Source of the DNA: Aegicerativicinus sediminis
Lineage (GTDB): Bacteria > Bacteroidota > Bacteroidia > Flavobacteriales > Flavobacteriaceae
Reading direction: 5' to 3'
Length of the DNA: 64,000 nucleotides
Assembly (NCBI RefSeq): GCF_015476115.1
Contig: NZ_CP064295.1
Span: forward strand, 3,218,001 to 3,282,000
Part shown: positions 1-8,300 of the stretch, piece after piece
How positions within the stretch are numbered: the first letter of the stretch is position 1
Layout of the letters: each line of letters begins with the position of its first letter
Made by a program: the position numbers and the translations under genes
The notes under the pieces: model-generated
What the model was told of the DNA's origin: nothing
The model's database searches: none
Seen by the model: only the letters and a program-made list of their open reading frames with translations

Positions 1-420
1 TTGATAATCTCGTCTATCATAATCAGAAGAAAATGGCGATTTCATATAGAAAATGCCTTCAAATTCTCGCGAAGTAATTAAATGATTAAACTTGTCGGTG
101 GTATTAACATTGAACTTAAAGGAATAATTATTGATATTAGACCCATCTCTTAAAATGTCAATAAAATGGTAAAGGAAAAACCCATAAATATCCTCCAGTT
201 CTCCCTGAACAAGTTCATTCAGAGGCACATTAACTAAATAATCTTCATCTGAAATTTCATGTTTCGAATAAAATTTTTGAAAACCATTAGTAAATCGAAA
301 AATTTGACGGTTATTAATCCTAAACGAAAATTTAGGGAGTTTTACTTCAATACTAATATTATTGATGTTCGAAGTCAATCCGTCATCACCAGAATTGAAA
401 GAATACTGAATAGAAGCCAT
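1..420 (-). CDS. Hypothetical protein, C-terminal part cut by the window edge
   Basis: Reading the minus strand from an ATG at 420 gives 140 codons without a stop, running off the left edge. The protein begins MASIQYSFNSGDDG and has a mixed, mostly soluble composition with no signal peptide or membrane segment. I do not recognise the family. A 60-codon plus-strand ORF in the same place (259-441) is shorter, basic and low in complexity, and is probably the shadow. It lies within the mobile element in the same direction as its neighbours, so it is likely more cargo. Confidence 0.6.
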   Translation of the reverse strand, partial: MASIQYSFNSGDDGLTSNINNISIEVKLPKFSFRINNRQIFRFTNGFQKFYSKHEISDEDYLVNVPLNELVQGELEDIYGFFLYHFIDILRDGSNINNYSFKFNVNTTDKFNHLITSREFEGIFYMKSPFSSDYDRRDYQ

Positions 421-566
421 GGCAAATTTGTTTATAATTAGACATAGCTATTAATTAACCTTATTGAGGGATGGGAGTATAGGGTAGGTTAAGAAAGAAT
501 TTTAATTGGTACTAAATTAATTAATAAGGATCTAGTAGACAATACGTAACGTCACGTAAATTTGAT

Positions 567-911
567 TTAGAATACTTTTGATCTTAGCCATGGTGCATAA
601 ACCAAGCTAAATCCTAATCCAGCAAAAGTTAATGATGCTGTAAGTGTTACCCCAATAGTCAGTGATGCATAAATGGTTATTGCAAATAGGATTATATCTA
701 CCATTCTGTTTGTTTTCCTGACCAAGATTTTAAGAAATCTATTATTCTCTACAAGTGCTATTAATCCACCCAGAATAATTAATCCGAAGAACACATAGGT
801 TGCAATTGCAGAACCTATCATTAAACCAATGATGGAAATGGATCCATAAATGATTGTGCCCAATCTGCAGGAGATCGATGTATGCTTTTTTCTTGATTTA
901 AAATTGAACAT
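567..911 (-). CDS. Small integral membrane protein, unknown function
   Basis: The 114-residue product begins with a basic stretch (MFNFKSRKKH). It then has three hydrophobic segments at roughly residues 20-55 (long enough for one or two helices), 70-90 and 90-107, so it is probably an inner-membrane protein with two to four helices. The family is not recognised. It sits between the unknown edge gene and the RadC-type gene in the mobile element. Small membrane proteins are common in defence and conjugation modules, but nothing in this one points to either role. Confidence 0.6.
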   Translation of the reverse strand: MFNFKSRKKHTSISCRLGTIIYGSISIIGLMIGSAIATYVFFGLIILGGLIALVENNRFLKILVRKTNRMVDIILFAITIYASLTIGVTLTASLTFAGLGFSLVYAPWLRSKVF

Positions 912-1270
912 AACGAAGTGCCTATTTCTAGGTCTTTATTTAATTAAAATTGATTTGAAATTTGTGAAAAAAGTAGAGGAGAAGCGGCTATTTTACATAA
1001 TGGCGTTATAACTACTAGGTTGGAGTATTATAACTACCCATTATGTAAACATAGCTTTGCTTGTCCTAATAATTTAATAAATAAGTGGTTATTAAATCCA
1101 TATATTCTAGAGGATAAATGTCTTAATTAAGAGACTGAATTTTGATCAAAACACACTGAGGTACGGACATATCTCCTATTTTGAATTTAGGAAAAACATT
1201 ATTTTAGTGCGTTTTTAAAGAGTTTGATTCTATTAGAAAGAGATCATTCCTTAGCAACTCAGTCAACACT
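912..1270. other. Intergenic region holding palindromes, no gene seen
   Basis: No convincing reading frame lies between the small membrane protein and the RadC-type gene. Two structures are visible: the long imperfect inverted repeat at 991-1050 (listed separately) and a perfect 12-base palindrome TCTTAATTAAGA at 1121-1132. No clear promoter could be assigned. Confidence 0.6.
991..1050. repeat. Long imperfect inverted repeat (about 60 bases)
   Basis: TTTACATAATGG at 992-1003 is the exact reverse complement of CCATTATGTAAA at 1038-1049. Inside these arms GTTATAAC (1005-1012) can pair with ATTATAAC (1027-1034) apart from one end base, leaving a loop of about 14 bases. There is no T-run on either side, so it is not a standard terminator. 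It could be a recombination site, a transposon relic or an RNA hairpin. Confidence 0.8.
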
Positions 1271-1711
1271 TTAATACCCATCCTCCATAAAACTATAGTA
1301 AGCCTCTTTGGAAAGAATTAGATTATCTAAAAAGTTAATTCCAAACAATTCTGAGATTTCCTTCATTTTGTTGTGAAGTTGAAAATCTGCATTACTGGGC
1401 TTCATTTTACCGCTAGGGTGATTATGAACCGAAATGAAAGCTGTAGCTCCACTTTTAAGGATGACACCGAATAGAATTCTTAGGTCTACACCTGTGTAAG
1501 TCATTCCTCCTTTTGATAAAGGATAGATTCCTAAAGGTTCATTTGAATTATTAAGGAGCAAAACTTTGAATTCCTCCTGTAATTCAAATGTTCCATGATC
1601 CCATTGATCTCGAATAAAATTGGATGCTACCACACTACAAGTAATTTTAAAGTTTGGAACCATTTTGTTTGGGGTGTAACCAACCGTGATTTCTGAAATT
1701 GTATGTTTCAT
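1271..1711 (-). CDS. RadC-type JAB/JAMM domain protein, short form
   Basis: This 146-residue protein is the MPN/JAMM half of RadC without the N-terminal helix-hairpin-helix region of full-length RadC (about 220-230 residues). The metal-site motif HNHPSG followed by SNAD fits HxHx(7)SxxD, with an upstream glutamate in LQEEFKVLLLN near residue 46. JAMM domains of this type bind zinc and resemble metallo-isopeptidases; the role of RadC itself is unsettled. Short stand-alone RadC proteins are frequent on mobile elements of Bacteroidota, which agrees with its place at the end of this defence cargo. It is separated from the upstream operon by a hairpin terminator and a structured stretch. Confidence 0.85.
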   Translation of the reverse strand: MKHTISEITVGYTPNKMVPNFKITCSVVASNFIRDQWDHGTFELQEEFKVLLLNNSNEPLGIYPLSKGGMTYTGVDLRILFGVILKSGATAFISVHNHPSGKMKPSNADFQLHNKMKEISELFGINFLDNLILSKEAYYSFMEDGY

Positions 1712-1720
1712 GATTTAAAG

Positions 1721-1751
1721 AATAAAAAAGGAAGACCTGAGCAGATCTTCC
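1721..1751 (-). terminator. Rho-independent terminator, minus strand
   Basis: On the minus strand GGAAGA (1751-1746) pairs with TCTTCC (1735-1730). The inner bases CTG and CAG extend the stem, and TTTTTTATT follows. It lies between the restriction-like gene and the RadC-type gene, so it probably ends transcripts coming from the defence operon. Confidence 0.75.
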
Positions 1752-1768
1752 TTTGCGTTAAACAAAAA

Positions 1769-1860
1769 GGTTCGAATGATTTCTCAAACGAACTCTCTTT
1801 TTTGTGTTTCTAAATCATGCCCCCCTACCCAAAAAATGATTTATAGGGTGGGGGTAATTT
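1769..1860 (-). other. Candidate structured RNA with H-type pseudoknot
   Basis: Two inverted repeats interleave. TAAATCAT (1811-1818) is the reverse complement of ATGATTTA (1836-1843). CCCCC-T-ACCC (1821-1830) is complementary to GGGTGGGGG (1846-1854) with one bulged T. The order A-B-A'-B' is that of an H-type pseudoknot on either strand. A smaller hairpin (GTTCG 1770-1774 with CGAAC 1789-1793) and the minus-strand terminator at 1721-1751 follow. The simplest reading is a structured 3' untranslated region or small RNA on the minus strand. No matching family is recognised. Confidence 0.45.
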
Positions 1861-1966
1861 GGTATTAACCAATTGTCAAGAAATTGAAATAAATAATTCC
1901 CTCACAAGCCTCACAAAAGCCAATTGTTATTCAGTTAAGGGATTAAGTTCCTTTATTATATTTAGA

Positions 1967-3070
1967 CTAATTTTCGACTAATACCGGTTCCATAAAACAA
2001 TCTAAAAATTCTTCCGACACCCCTTTTATTTTCCTCTTTTGACAAAGTGCATATAATTCTTCAACAGCGGAGTAAGTGAAAAATTTAGTTTCTAAATCTT
2101 TAAATTGTGGTTTGTTGGCCTCCTTAATAACCTTTTCTCGATCCTCATCTGGTGCCACAATTACATACCTAGTTGGAAATGGAGGGAATTTATCTTTAAA
2201 ATTTTTCATTCGACTTAACCCACTGGTTACGCCAGTTGAATGTTCAATTTCCATAATCGCGGGAATAAACCTCCCATTTTTAAACCAAATGCAATCTATA
2301 AGTAATGCTGCTTGAATTGCATCATCATATGCCATCAATAATTTTTCGTTTTTTAAGGAATTAATGACTCCTTCATATTCCCCTATTCTCTTATTTTGGT
2401 ATAATATTCCCTTATCATTTTGTGCAATCCAGGTTCTAAAATTTAATTGTTTTCCAATAAACAAAAGAGCGATTTGAATTTGTGCATGTCGCCTTTGTAT
2501 ATCGACATCTATTTTATGTTGATTATATTTGTCAGGAAGAACAAGTGATTCATAATAGGCATCCAAAGCTGGAATTTCTGAAATTACAATCTCGGTTTCT
2601 GCTTTTTTAAGTATGCCAATTTCATGAGGAATTTCAGGTTTCCATATCAAATGTTTGTGCCCATCTTTTATTGTTGAAAAGTTTCCTTTATTTTCAATAC
2701 GACCTGGATAACAATAATAAAATTCTGGAGTGTGTGCTAACAATGCTTCCAAAACACTACGAGTATTGTAACTTCCTCCCAAAATTCTATCAAAATTTAT
2801 TGGTTGGTTTGGGTTCAGGGCATTAGCAATTCTCCAAATTAGCTCACTTGAAATATTATCTACTTTCTTTTCTTCGATTTTTTCTCCTTTGGTAGGATTC
2901 CATCTTTTAATCCTTATGGGGCCTTCCGGTAAATCAATACCTTCTATTTTAATTAGGCCTTTGGTTTTTGGATTTATATAATTATAAACACAATTTCTAT
3001 CCAATTGGTTTATGAAAGAAACCAAATTACTGGCTGTTAATTTCCGCATAAGTTTTTTCTTTAGTTTCAA
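1967..3070 (-). CDS. Restriction endonuclease-like protein, PD-(D/E)XK type
   Basis: The 367-residue product shows a probable PD-(D/E)XK active site: D259 in LLIDCIWF, followed by E274-I-E276 in MEIEHSTGVTSGL. This E-x-E-x-[ST]-T arrangement is typical of a group of type II restriction nucleases and relatives in which the usual lysine is replaced. The N-terminal half (1-250) is not recognised and may bind DNA. It overlaps the methyltransferase upstream by 44 bases from the first ATG, or 23 from the internal ATG at residue 8 (3049), so the two are translationally coupled. The expected role is cleavage of DNA lacking the partner methyl mark. Whether it works alone with the methyltransferase or inside the Druantia-like system cannot be told from sequence. 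The cleavage function is inferred from motif and context. Confidence 0.7.
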   Translation of the reverse strand: MKLKKKLMRKLTASNLVSFINQLDRNCVYNYINPKTKGLIKIEGIDLPEGPIRIKRWNPTKGEKIEEKKVDNISSELIWRIANALNPNQPINFDRILGGSYNTRSVLEALLAHTPEFYYCYPGRIENKGNFSTIKDGHKHLIWKPEIPHEIGILKKAETEIVISEIPALDAYYESLVLPDKYNQHKIDVDIQRRHAQIQIALLFIGKQLNFRTWIAQNDKGILYQNKRIGEYEGVINSLKNEKLLMAYDDAIQAALLIDCIWFKNGRFIPAIMEIEHSTGVTSGLSRMKNFKDKFPPFPTRYVIVAPDEDREKVIKEANKPQFKDLETKFFTYSAVEELYALCQKRKIKGVSEEFLDCFMEPVLVEN

Positions 3071-4211
3071 TCTTTCTTATAAACTGCAAGATTGTCTCTG
3101 CCAGTCCCTTCGCCATTAAATAAGGAACACCATTCCCAATTGTTTTAAACATATTTGTTAGCGAAATGTGAGATGGAATTATGAAATCTTTTGGTAAAGA
3201 TTGAATTGCCAGGGCTTCAGCAGCCGATATTCTTCGAGCTTTGTAAGGATGTAAATGGACCTCATTATTTCCGTATGCAGCTGTCGGGGAATATCTCCAT
3301 CGATGTAATCTTTTGAAGGATTTTTTTAAATCATCCCCTTCGCATATTGATTTAAATCTTGGTAATCCGGCCCTGGGGGTGAAATAATGTTTTGAATTTG
3401 GATGGTTTTCAACTTTATTTCTTTCAAACCAGTGTTGAACAGTTAAATTGATATAAATACCGTTAGGTGGGGGTTTTTCTGAATTTTCCTTAAAGGTCTC
3501 TTGTTTTGGCCATTCCTTTGAAAAAATATCCTGAACCTGATAGGTTGCATTTGAATTCCAATCTAAGAAATTAAGAGTATTGGAGTCATATGTTTTTAAC
3601 CTAGATTTGAGCAGGATATCTTTTTTAAAACCTATTAGAATAATTCTTTCCCTATCTTGAGGCGCACCATACTCTAAAGCATTGACTAATTTTTCAGTAA
3701 TAATGTAACCATGGTTAATTAATCTGGATTTGATTTCATTGAAAAATGCCTTATGTTTTTTGGTCCGGTATAGCCCTTTGACGTTCTCGAATAAGAAAAA
3801 ATCTGGTTGATTTGAAATAATTAAATCTATATAGGTTTCAGAAAGCTTTCCATTTTCACCTTTTATCCCTTTATTTTTACCACCGACTGAAAAGTCTGGA
3901 CATGGCGGTCCTCCTATAAAACCGATAAACTTAAATTTCTTCCTTGCAAGATTTATTAGATTAGTTAATTCTTTCGATTTGTCATTTTTTAAGAAGGCAC
4001 AAATATCCTCATTACTATATCCAAATTGAGGTTCTCGGATTTTCATTTCCTTTCTCGAATATTTATAAATATCCATAAATGGTTGATGGTATTCATTTAC
4101 AAAAATTGTTTCATATTCTTTAAATGCTTCGAAACCTAAGTCTAAGAACCCCGCACCAGCAAAGAAGGAAAATAATCCAATTTGGGATTGTCCATTTTTG
4201 ATTTTTGTCAT
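3027..4211 (-). CDS. DNA (cytosine-5-)-methyltransferase (DruM-like)
   Basis: A 394-residue C5-cytosine DNA methyltransferase. Motif I is FSFFAGAGFLDLGF (14-27), motif IV GGPPCPDFSVGG with catalytic C104, motif VI FENVKG (141-146) and motif VIII YGAPQDRERIILIGF (181-195). After a target-recognition stretch of roughly 200-320, the C-terminal motifs IX-X include TIGNGVPYLMAKGLAETI. It methylates a short sequence that cannot be predicted here, using S-adenosylmethionine. It starts 99 bases after the Cas4-like nuclease and overlaps the restriction-like gene. Druantia type II systems are defined by a methyltransferase of this class (DruM), so it may protect host DNA from the whole island. An independent type II restriction-modification pair is the alternative. 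Confidence 0.95.
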   Translation of the reverse strand: MTKIKNGQSQIGLFSFFAGAGFLDLGFEAFKEYETIFVNEYHQPFMDIYKYSRKEMKIREPQFGYSNEDICAFLKNDKSKELTNLINLARKKFKFIGFIGGPPCPDFSVGGKNKGIKGENGKLSETYIDLIISNQPDFFLFENVKGLYRTKKHKAFFNEIKSRLINHGYIITEKLVNALEYGAPQDRERIILIGFKKDILLKSRLKTYDSNTLNFLDWNSNATYQVQDIFSKEWPKQETFKENSEKPPPNGIYINLTVQHWFERNKVENHPNSKHYFTPRAGLPRFKSICEGDDLKKSFKRLHRWRYSPTAAYGNNEVHLHPYKARRISAAEALAIQSLPKDFIIPSHISLTNMFKTIGNGVPYLMAKGLAETILQFIRKIETKEKTYAEINSQ

Positions 4212-4310
4212 ATTTTATTTAGATCATTTAAATTTAGGTTCAGCCCAGAAATGAATCAATAATAGCAGAATTTTTTAAAACTAGAAGTTTTCATTTGGAT
4301 AAAATTTCGG

Positions 4311-5384
4311 CTATTTAATTTCGAACATATTGTATTTGAAGATTCTTGTTGTTTTTAAAGCCTTATATTTAAATTCATCTATTTTAATCAAGTTAAATGC
4401 AGCAATTGTTTCCTTAATTGATAATTCGTTTTTAAATTCTTTATTGAGGTGATAAATTTTAAAATGATTATTTGCTGAATAAATCGTTACAGTAATATCA
4501 CCATTGTTATATTGTTTTAAGTCTTTTAATTCTCCAATTAAATCTTGAAATTTTGAATCAAATTGTATTTTATTATCCTTCCAGTAGTATTTACATGCTG
4601 GTCTGTAAAGGCAATTTTTGCAATTTTCTTTATTTGGATTTGCGAGACTAGTGTAATTTTTATTTATAATTAATTGATTAATTTCATCTAATCGGTTTTT
4701 TGAAAATTCACCGATTTCTTCACATTCTTCAGAAGTAAATTCGACAAAATATTCTTTTTTTTGAAGATCAATAATGGATAGGGTATGTGGATAATTTCCA
4801 AATTCTTGATTATATAAATAACCATATAATTTTAATTGATCTTCATAGTCTTTTTTAATTTCACCTTCCTCTTCAAAAATTTTACCGGTTTTAAAATCAC
4901 ATAGTTTAGTTACGTTATTATTATGATGGATTAGGTCTACTTTTCCCCCAATTTTTCCATCTTTTGATTTTAAAAATTTTTCAGTTTGAATTGAACTTGT
5001 GTGTGTATTAGTTTTATTTAATCCAATATTATTGGATTTGATTTGGATTAAAGCTTGTGTTTGCAGTTTTTTAATTGCATAACCCTCTACATTATCTCGT
5101 AATGGCAAATAATAACCAAATCCTCTTTTTAATAATTTACTTTCTTCTTGTTCAACACATGAATCCCATTCTTTATTAAACTCTTCAATTCCATTGATTT
5201 TATTTTTATAAATCATATCGATACAATGGTGTATTACAATTCCTAAATGATTTAGTGGAGAGTATGGTAATAGGGGACTTTTAAAGTTATTTGATAAGAC
5301 AACTTTGAATGGACATTTTCTTAACGAAGTTAATAGGCTTGGGGAAATTCTTTTTAGAGCCCTTAATTGTATTTCCTCCCTCAT
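4311..5384 (-). CDS. Cas4/RecB-like PD-(D/E)XK nuclease with iron-sulfur cysteines (DruG-like candidate)
   Basis: The 357-residue protein has the pattern of RecB-family exonucleases: SPSLLTSLRKCPFK (15-27), a motif H histidine in GIVIHHCID (48-56), GGKVDLI with D150, CDFKTGK with D163 and K165, and the QxxxY motif in DQLKLYGYLY (Q183, Y187). C24 plus CKNCLYRPAC (C255, C258, C264) is the four-cysteine arrangement that holds a 4Fe-4S cluster in Cas4 and AddB. The start codon overlaps the helicase stop by one base (TAATG), which indicates coupled translation. No CRISPR array or other cas gene is present. I infer it is the nuclease subunit of the Druantia-like system. The DruG assignment rests on position and has not been checked against a profile. 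Confidence 0.75.
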   Translation of the reverse strand: MREEIQLRALKRISPSLLTSLRKCPFKVVLSNNFKSPLLPYSPLNHLGIVIHHCIDMIYKNKINGIEEFNKEWDSCVEQEESKLLKRGFGYYLPLRDNVEGYAIKKLQTQALIQIKSNNIGLNKTNTHTSSIQTEKFLKSKDGKIGGKVDLIHHNNNVTKLCDFKTGKIFEEEGEIKKDYEDQLKLYGYLYNQEFGNYPHTLSIIDLQKKEYFVEFTSEECEEIGEFSKNRLDEINQLIINKNYTSLANPNKENCKNCLYRPACKYYWKDNKIQFDSKFQDLIGELKDLKQYNNGDITVTIYSANNHFKIYHLNKEFKNELSIKETIAAFNLIKIDEFKYKALKTTRIFKYNMFEIK

Positions 5385-8300
5385 TAGTTATCAAGTAATT
5401 TAGTATAGCACCACCCAGGTCTTCTGTTAAGGTTGAAACTATCCAAAAATTGAATATCAGCATTATTAGAACTTGCAATTGCGAATACTTTGAAAATTTC
5501 ATTTCCTAACCAAGTGTCTGCCGGAAAATTTGGAGTTCCGTTTTCTCCAATATAACAATCCCAGAGGGGATGAATAATAATAACATATAGCAATTTATTA
5601 GGTGTTGAAAGTACTGGTAGATTAAAACCATCCTCAAATTTAAAATCGAAACTTCTTGCAAAATTTTGGGCTAATTCTTTACAGTCCATTTGCCATCCGT
5701 TTAATTCAAGATAATCGGTAAAATTTCCATCTAATCCAATTAAATAGGTGCTGTCCATATGAATTCTTAACAAGCTTATGGCAAGACGCCAATCTAGTAA
5801 ACCATGATAATTCATATTTCTAAAAACTTTCAAACAATCGTAACATGCATTTTTGCAATTGGCCCTATGTTGTTCTGAATGAATAAATCCGATGAAAGAG
5901 GTTTTGTCTTGTTTTGATATAATTTCTTTAATTATATTATCAATGTGATCATTTAAATATCTAACAAAACCCGAACCATTAGGAAGTTCATCGGCTAGGA
6001 CAATTTCTGCTGCCTTTTTATTATTTGATGAGTTAGTTTTTCTAATATCCGCAATTTCAATTTCTACCGGATCGACATCAAGTTTTTCAGCTACAACTCT
6101 TTGAAGCAAAAAGGCAGCCGAATAAAAGGCCGATCTAATTCCGGCATAATTGGCAATTCGAGTTTGATCAAACATATCCAAGGTCAATCCCTCTGGCACT
6201 AAAAGTGGCGAAATCCTAAACACTTCTGTGTTTTTCTGGGATGCTAATGCAATATGTTCATAATCATTTCCAAGATCATGAATTTCAAACCGATAACCAC
6301 CTTCATTGTGATTCTCTGCACCTCTAGAAATCCATTGATTTCCAAAATTAAACCATTTATCAAACCATTGTCTATTGTCAGGAGGTATTCTATTTCCTGT
6401 TCTCATTAATTTTCCTTCAAATAGATTTCCTCCATTGGTATTTATTCTCCAGGTAAAATCCCTATCAGCCAAAATTGAAATATAATTTAAACCTTTCTTT
6501 TCTGTAACTGGTTCCTCTGGATTACTTTCCGCAAGGATAGGAGCTTTCGAAAAACTTATATCGGTATTTTCTCTTGAATCATTTCCATTTGAAAGGTTAG
6601 TCCTGAAAGCAATTGGTGATTTTATTGGAAAAATTTCTACATTTTCCTCTTCCCCACAATTCGGACATTCATTTTCTTCCGGCCTGTTTGCTGGAGTTAC
6701 AATATAATTACATAAGTTACATTTAAACATAAAGCGTTCATTAAAGAACGGACTTGGGACTGATGAATTAATTATTGGTTGGCTGTATCTACTATTTGTA
6801 ACAATATATTCACTAGTGAATCCAATTGAGGTATGAATTGCTTTATCCTTTGTTTTTTGAGCTCCTGGAGCAAATTCATAAATTGCTAAATCACCATTTC
6901 TATCAATGTTTTTTAATCCATATTGATGACCATCAAAATTGATTTCATGGTACAAATTTCGAACCGAAGTAGGCATTCCAAACATTGGTAAAACCCCTCC
7001 TTCTGCTAATTTTTGTGAAATATCAGTAGTAGCAATTTCATTATTATTAATTATCTGATTAATTTTTAACAATAATCCTTCCTCCTCTATTACCCAATTT
7101 ATGAGAAGTTGTTTTTTATCTTTTGAAATTCCAGGGTTTAAATTTGAAACTATGTCTTCAATCTCAGGTTTATTATTGGAAATCCAATTGCGAATACTAG
7201 GTTCATATTTTTGCCAATTGTTTATTTTTCCGAATTCCCCATGAACACTTGAATTTTTGTCGCTATCCTCAAAATCAAGTGAATCTTCCTTTATTTGATA
7301 AGATATTACTGAAAAGGCTTGGCGAAGTACTTCTTTGGAGATTAGCCTTTTAGCGATTCGATCCTGGTCCATTGTCAAAAATGGTGGAGGAGGTGGATCT
7401 CCTGTGATTTTATCGATATTATTAAAATAATATTCATCATGACTACGACCTCTACAAAATGTTAGAATAACAGAAAAGGCTTGCCCTCTTCTTCCTGCGC
7501 GGCCTACCCTTTGCTGGTAGTTAAATCGTTGAGGAGGCATATTGGCCAACATCACTGCCTGTAAAGAACCAATATCAACCCCAACCTCCAAAGTTGTTGT
7601 AACACTTAGAAGATCAATTCTTTTAGCTACTGGCTCACCTTCTTCGTTCAAAATAATATTTCTAAAATGTCTCTGACGTTCAAATTGATTGTCGGTCTGA
7701 CCAGTTAATTCTTCACAATGTAAACGAATTGGTTTCCTGTATTCAATAGCAGAATGATATGATAAATAATTTCCACTCCAATAATTTCTGCAATTAGTTT
7801 GGTGGTACTCCGGCAATAATGTTGATTCAGGATATTGGGTACAAACTCCGCCTGATCTATGTAAATGTGGCCTACCGCCCCTAGGACTTACCCAAACCTT
7901 GTCGGTACCTGAGGCTACTTTAATAAACAAATTCTTAATTTCTAGGCCTCTGTTAGTTAAAACATTCGAAGATGTTAAAGTATCTAAAACCGCATTTCCT
8001 AATTCTAATTCAGAATCAACATTATTAACCTCTGCAACTCTTTTAATATATTTTCGAAAATGCGCAGGTAAAGTATTGTAATTGTTTACATCAATGATTT
8101 TCGGATCTTCAAATTCATTTGGGGTATATAGATATTTATGGCCTAAAATTCTTATACTGGAATTTAATATTTCCAAAAATTTATCGGGGGAAAGGCTAAT
8201 TTTTCTGGAATTATGTACCAAGGCTTCTGATTTACTCACGGTTAAATATCCTAAAGCTGATGATTCTAAGGAATAAAAGAGATTTCCGAAAAATAGGCTA

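Noticed and set aside
259-441. 60-codon plus-strand ORF near the left edge
   Set aside because: It overlaps a minus-strand frame open for 140 codons to the window edge with more protein-like composition and the same strand as its neighbours.
991-1050. An integron attC site
   Set aside because: The outer GTTRRRY and RYYYAAC core sites are not at the expected ends, and no integron integrase is seen.
4311-5384. A CRISPR-linked cas4
   Set aside because: No repeat-spacer array and no other cas gene occur in the window; the gene is fused by overlap to the helicase operon.
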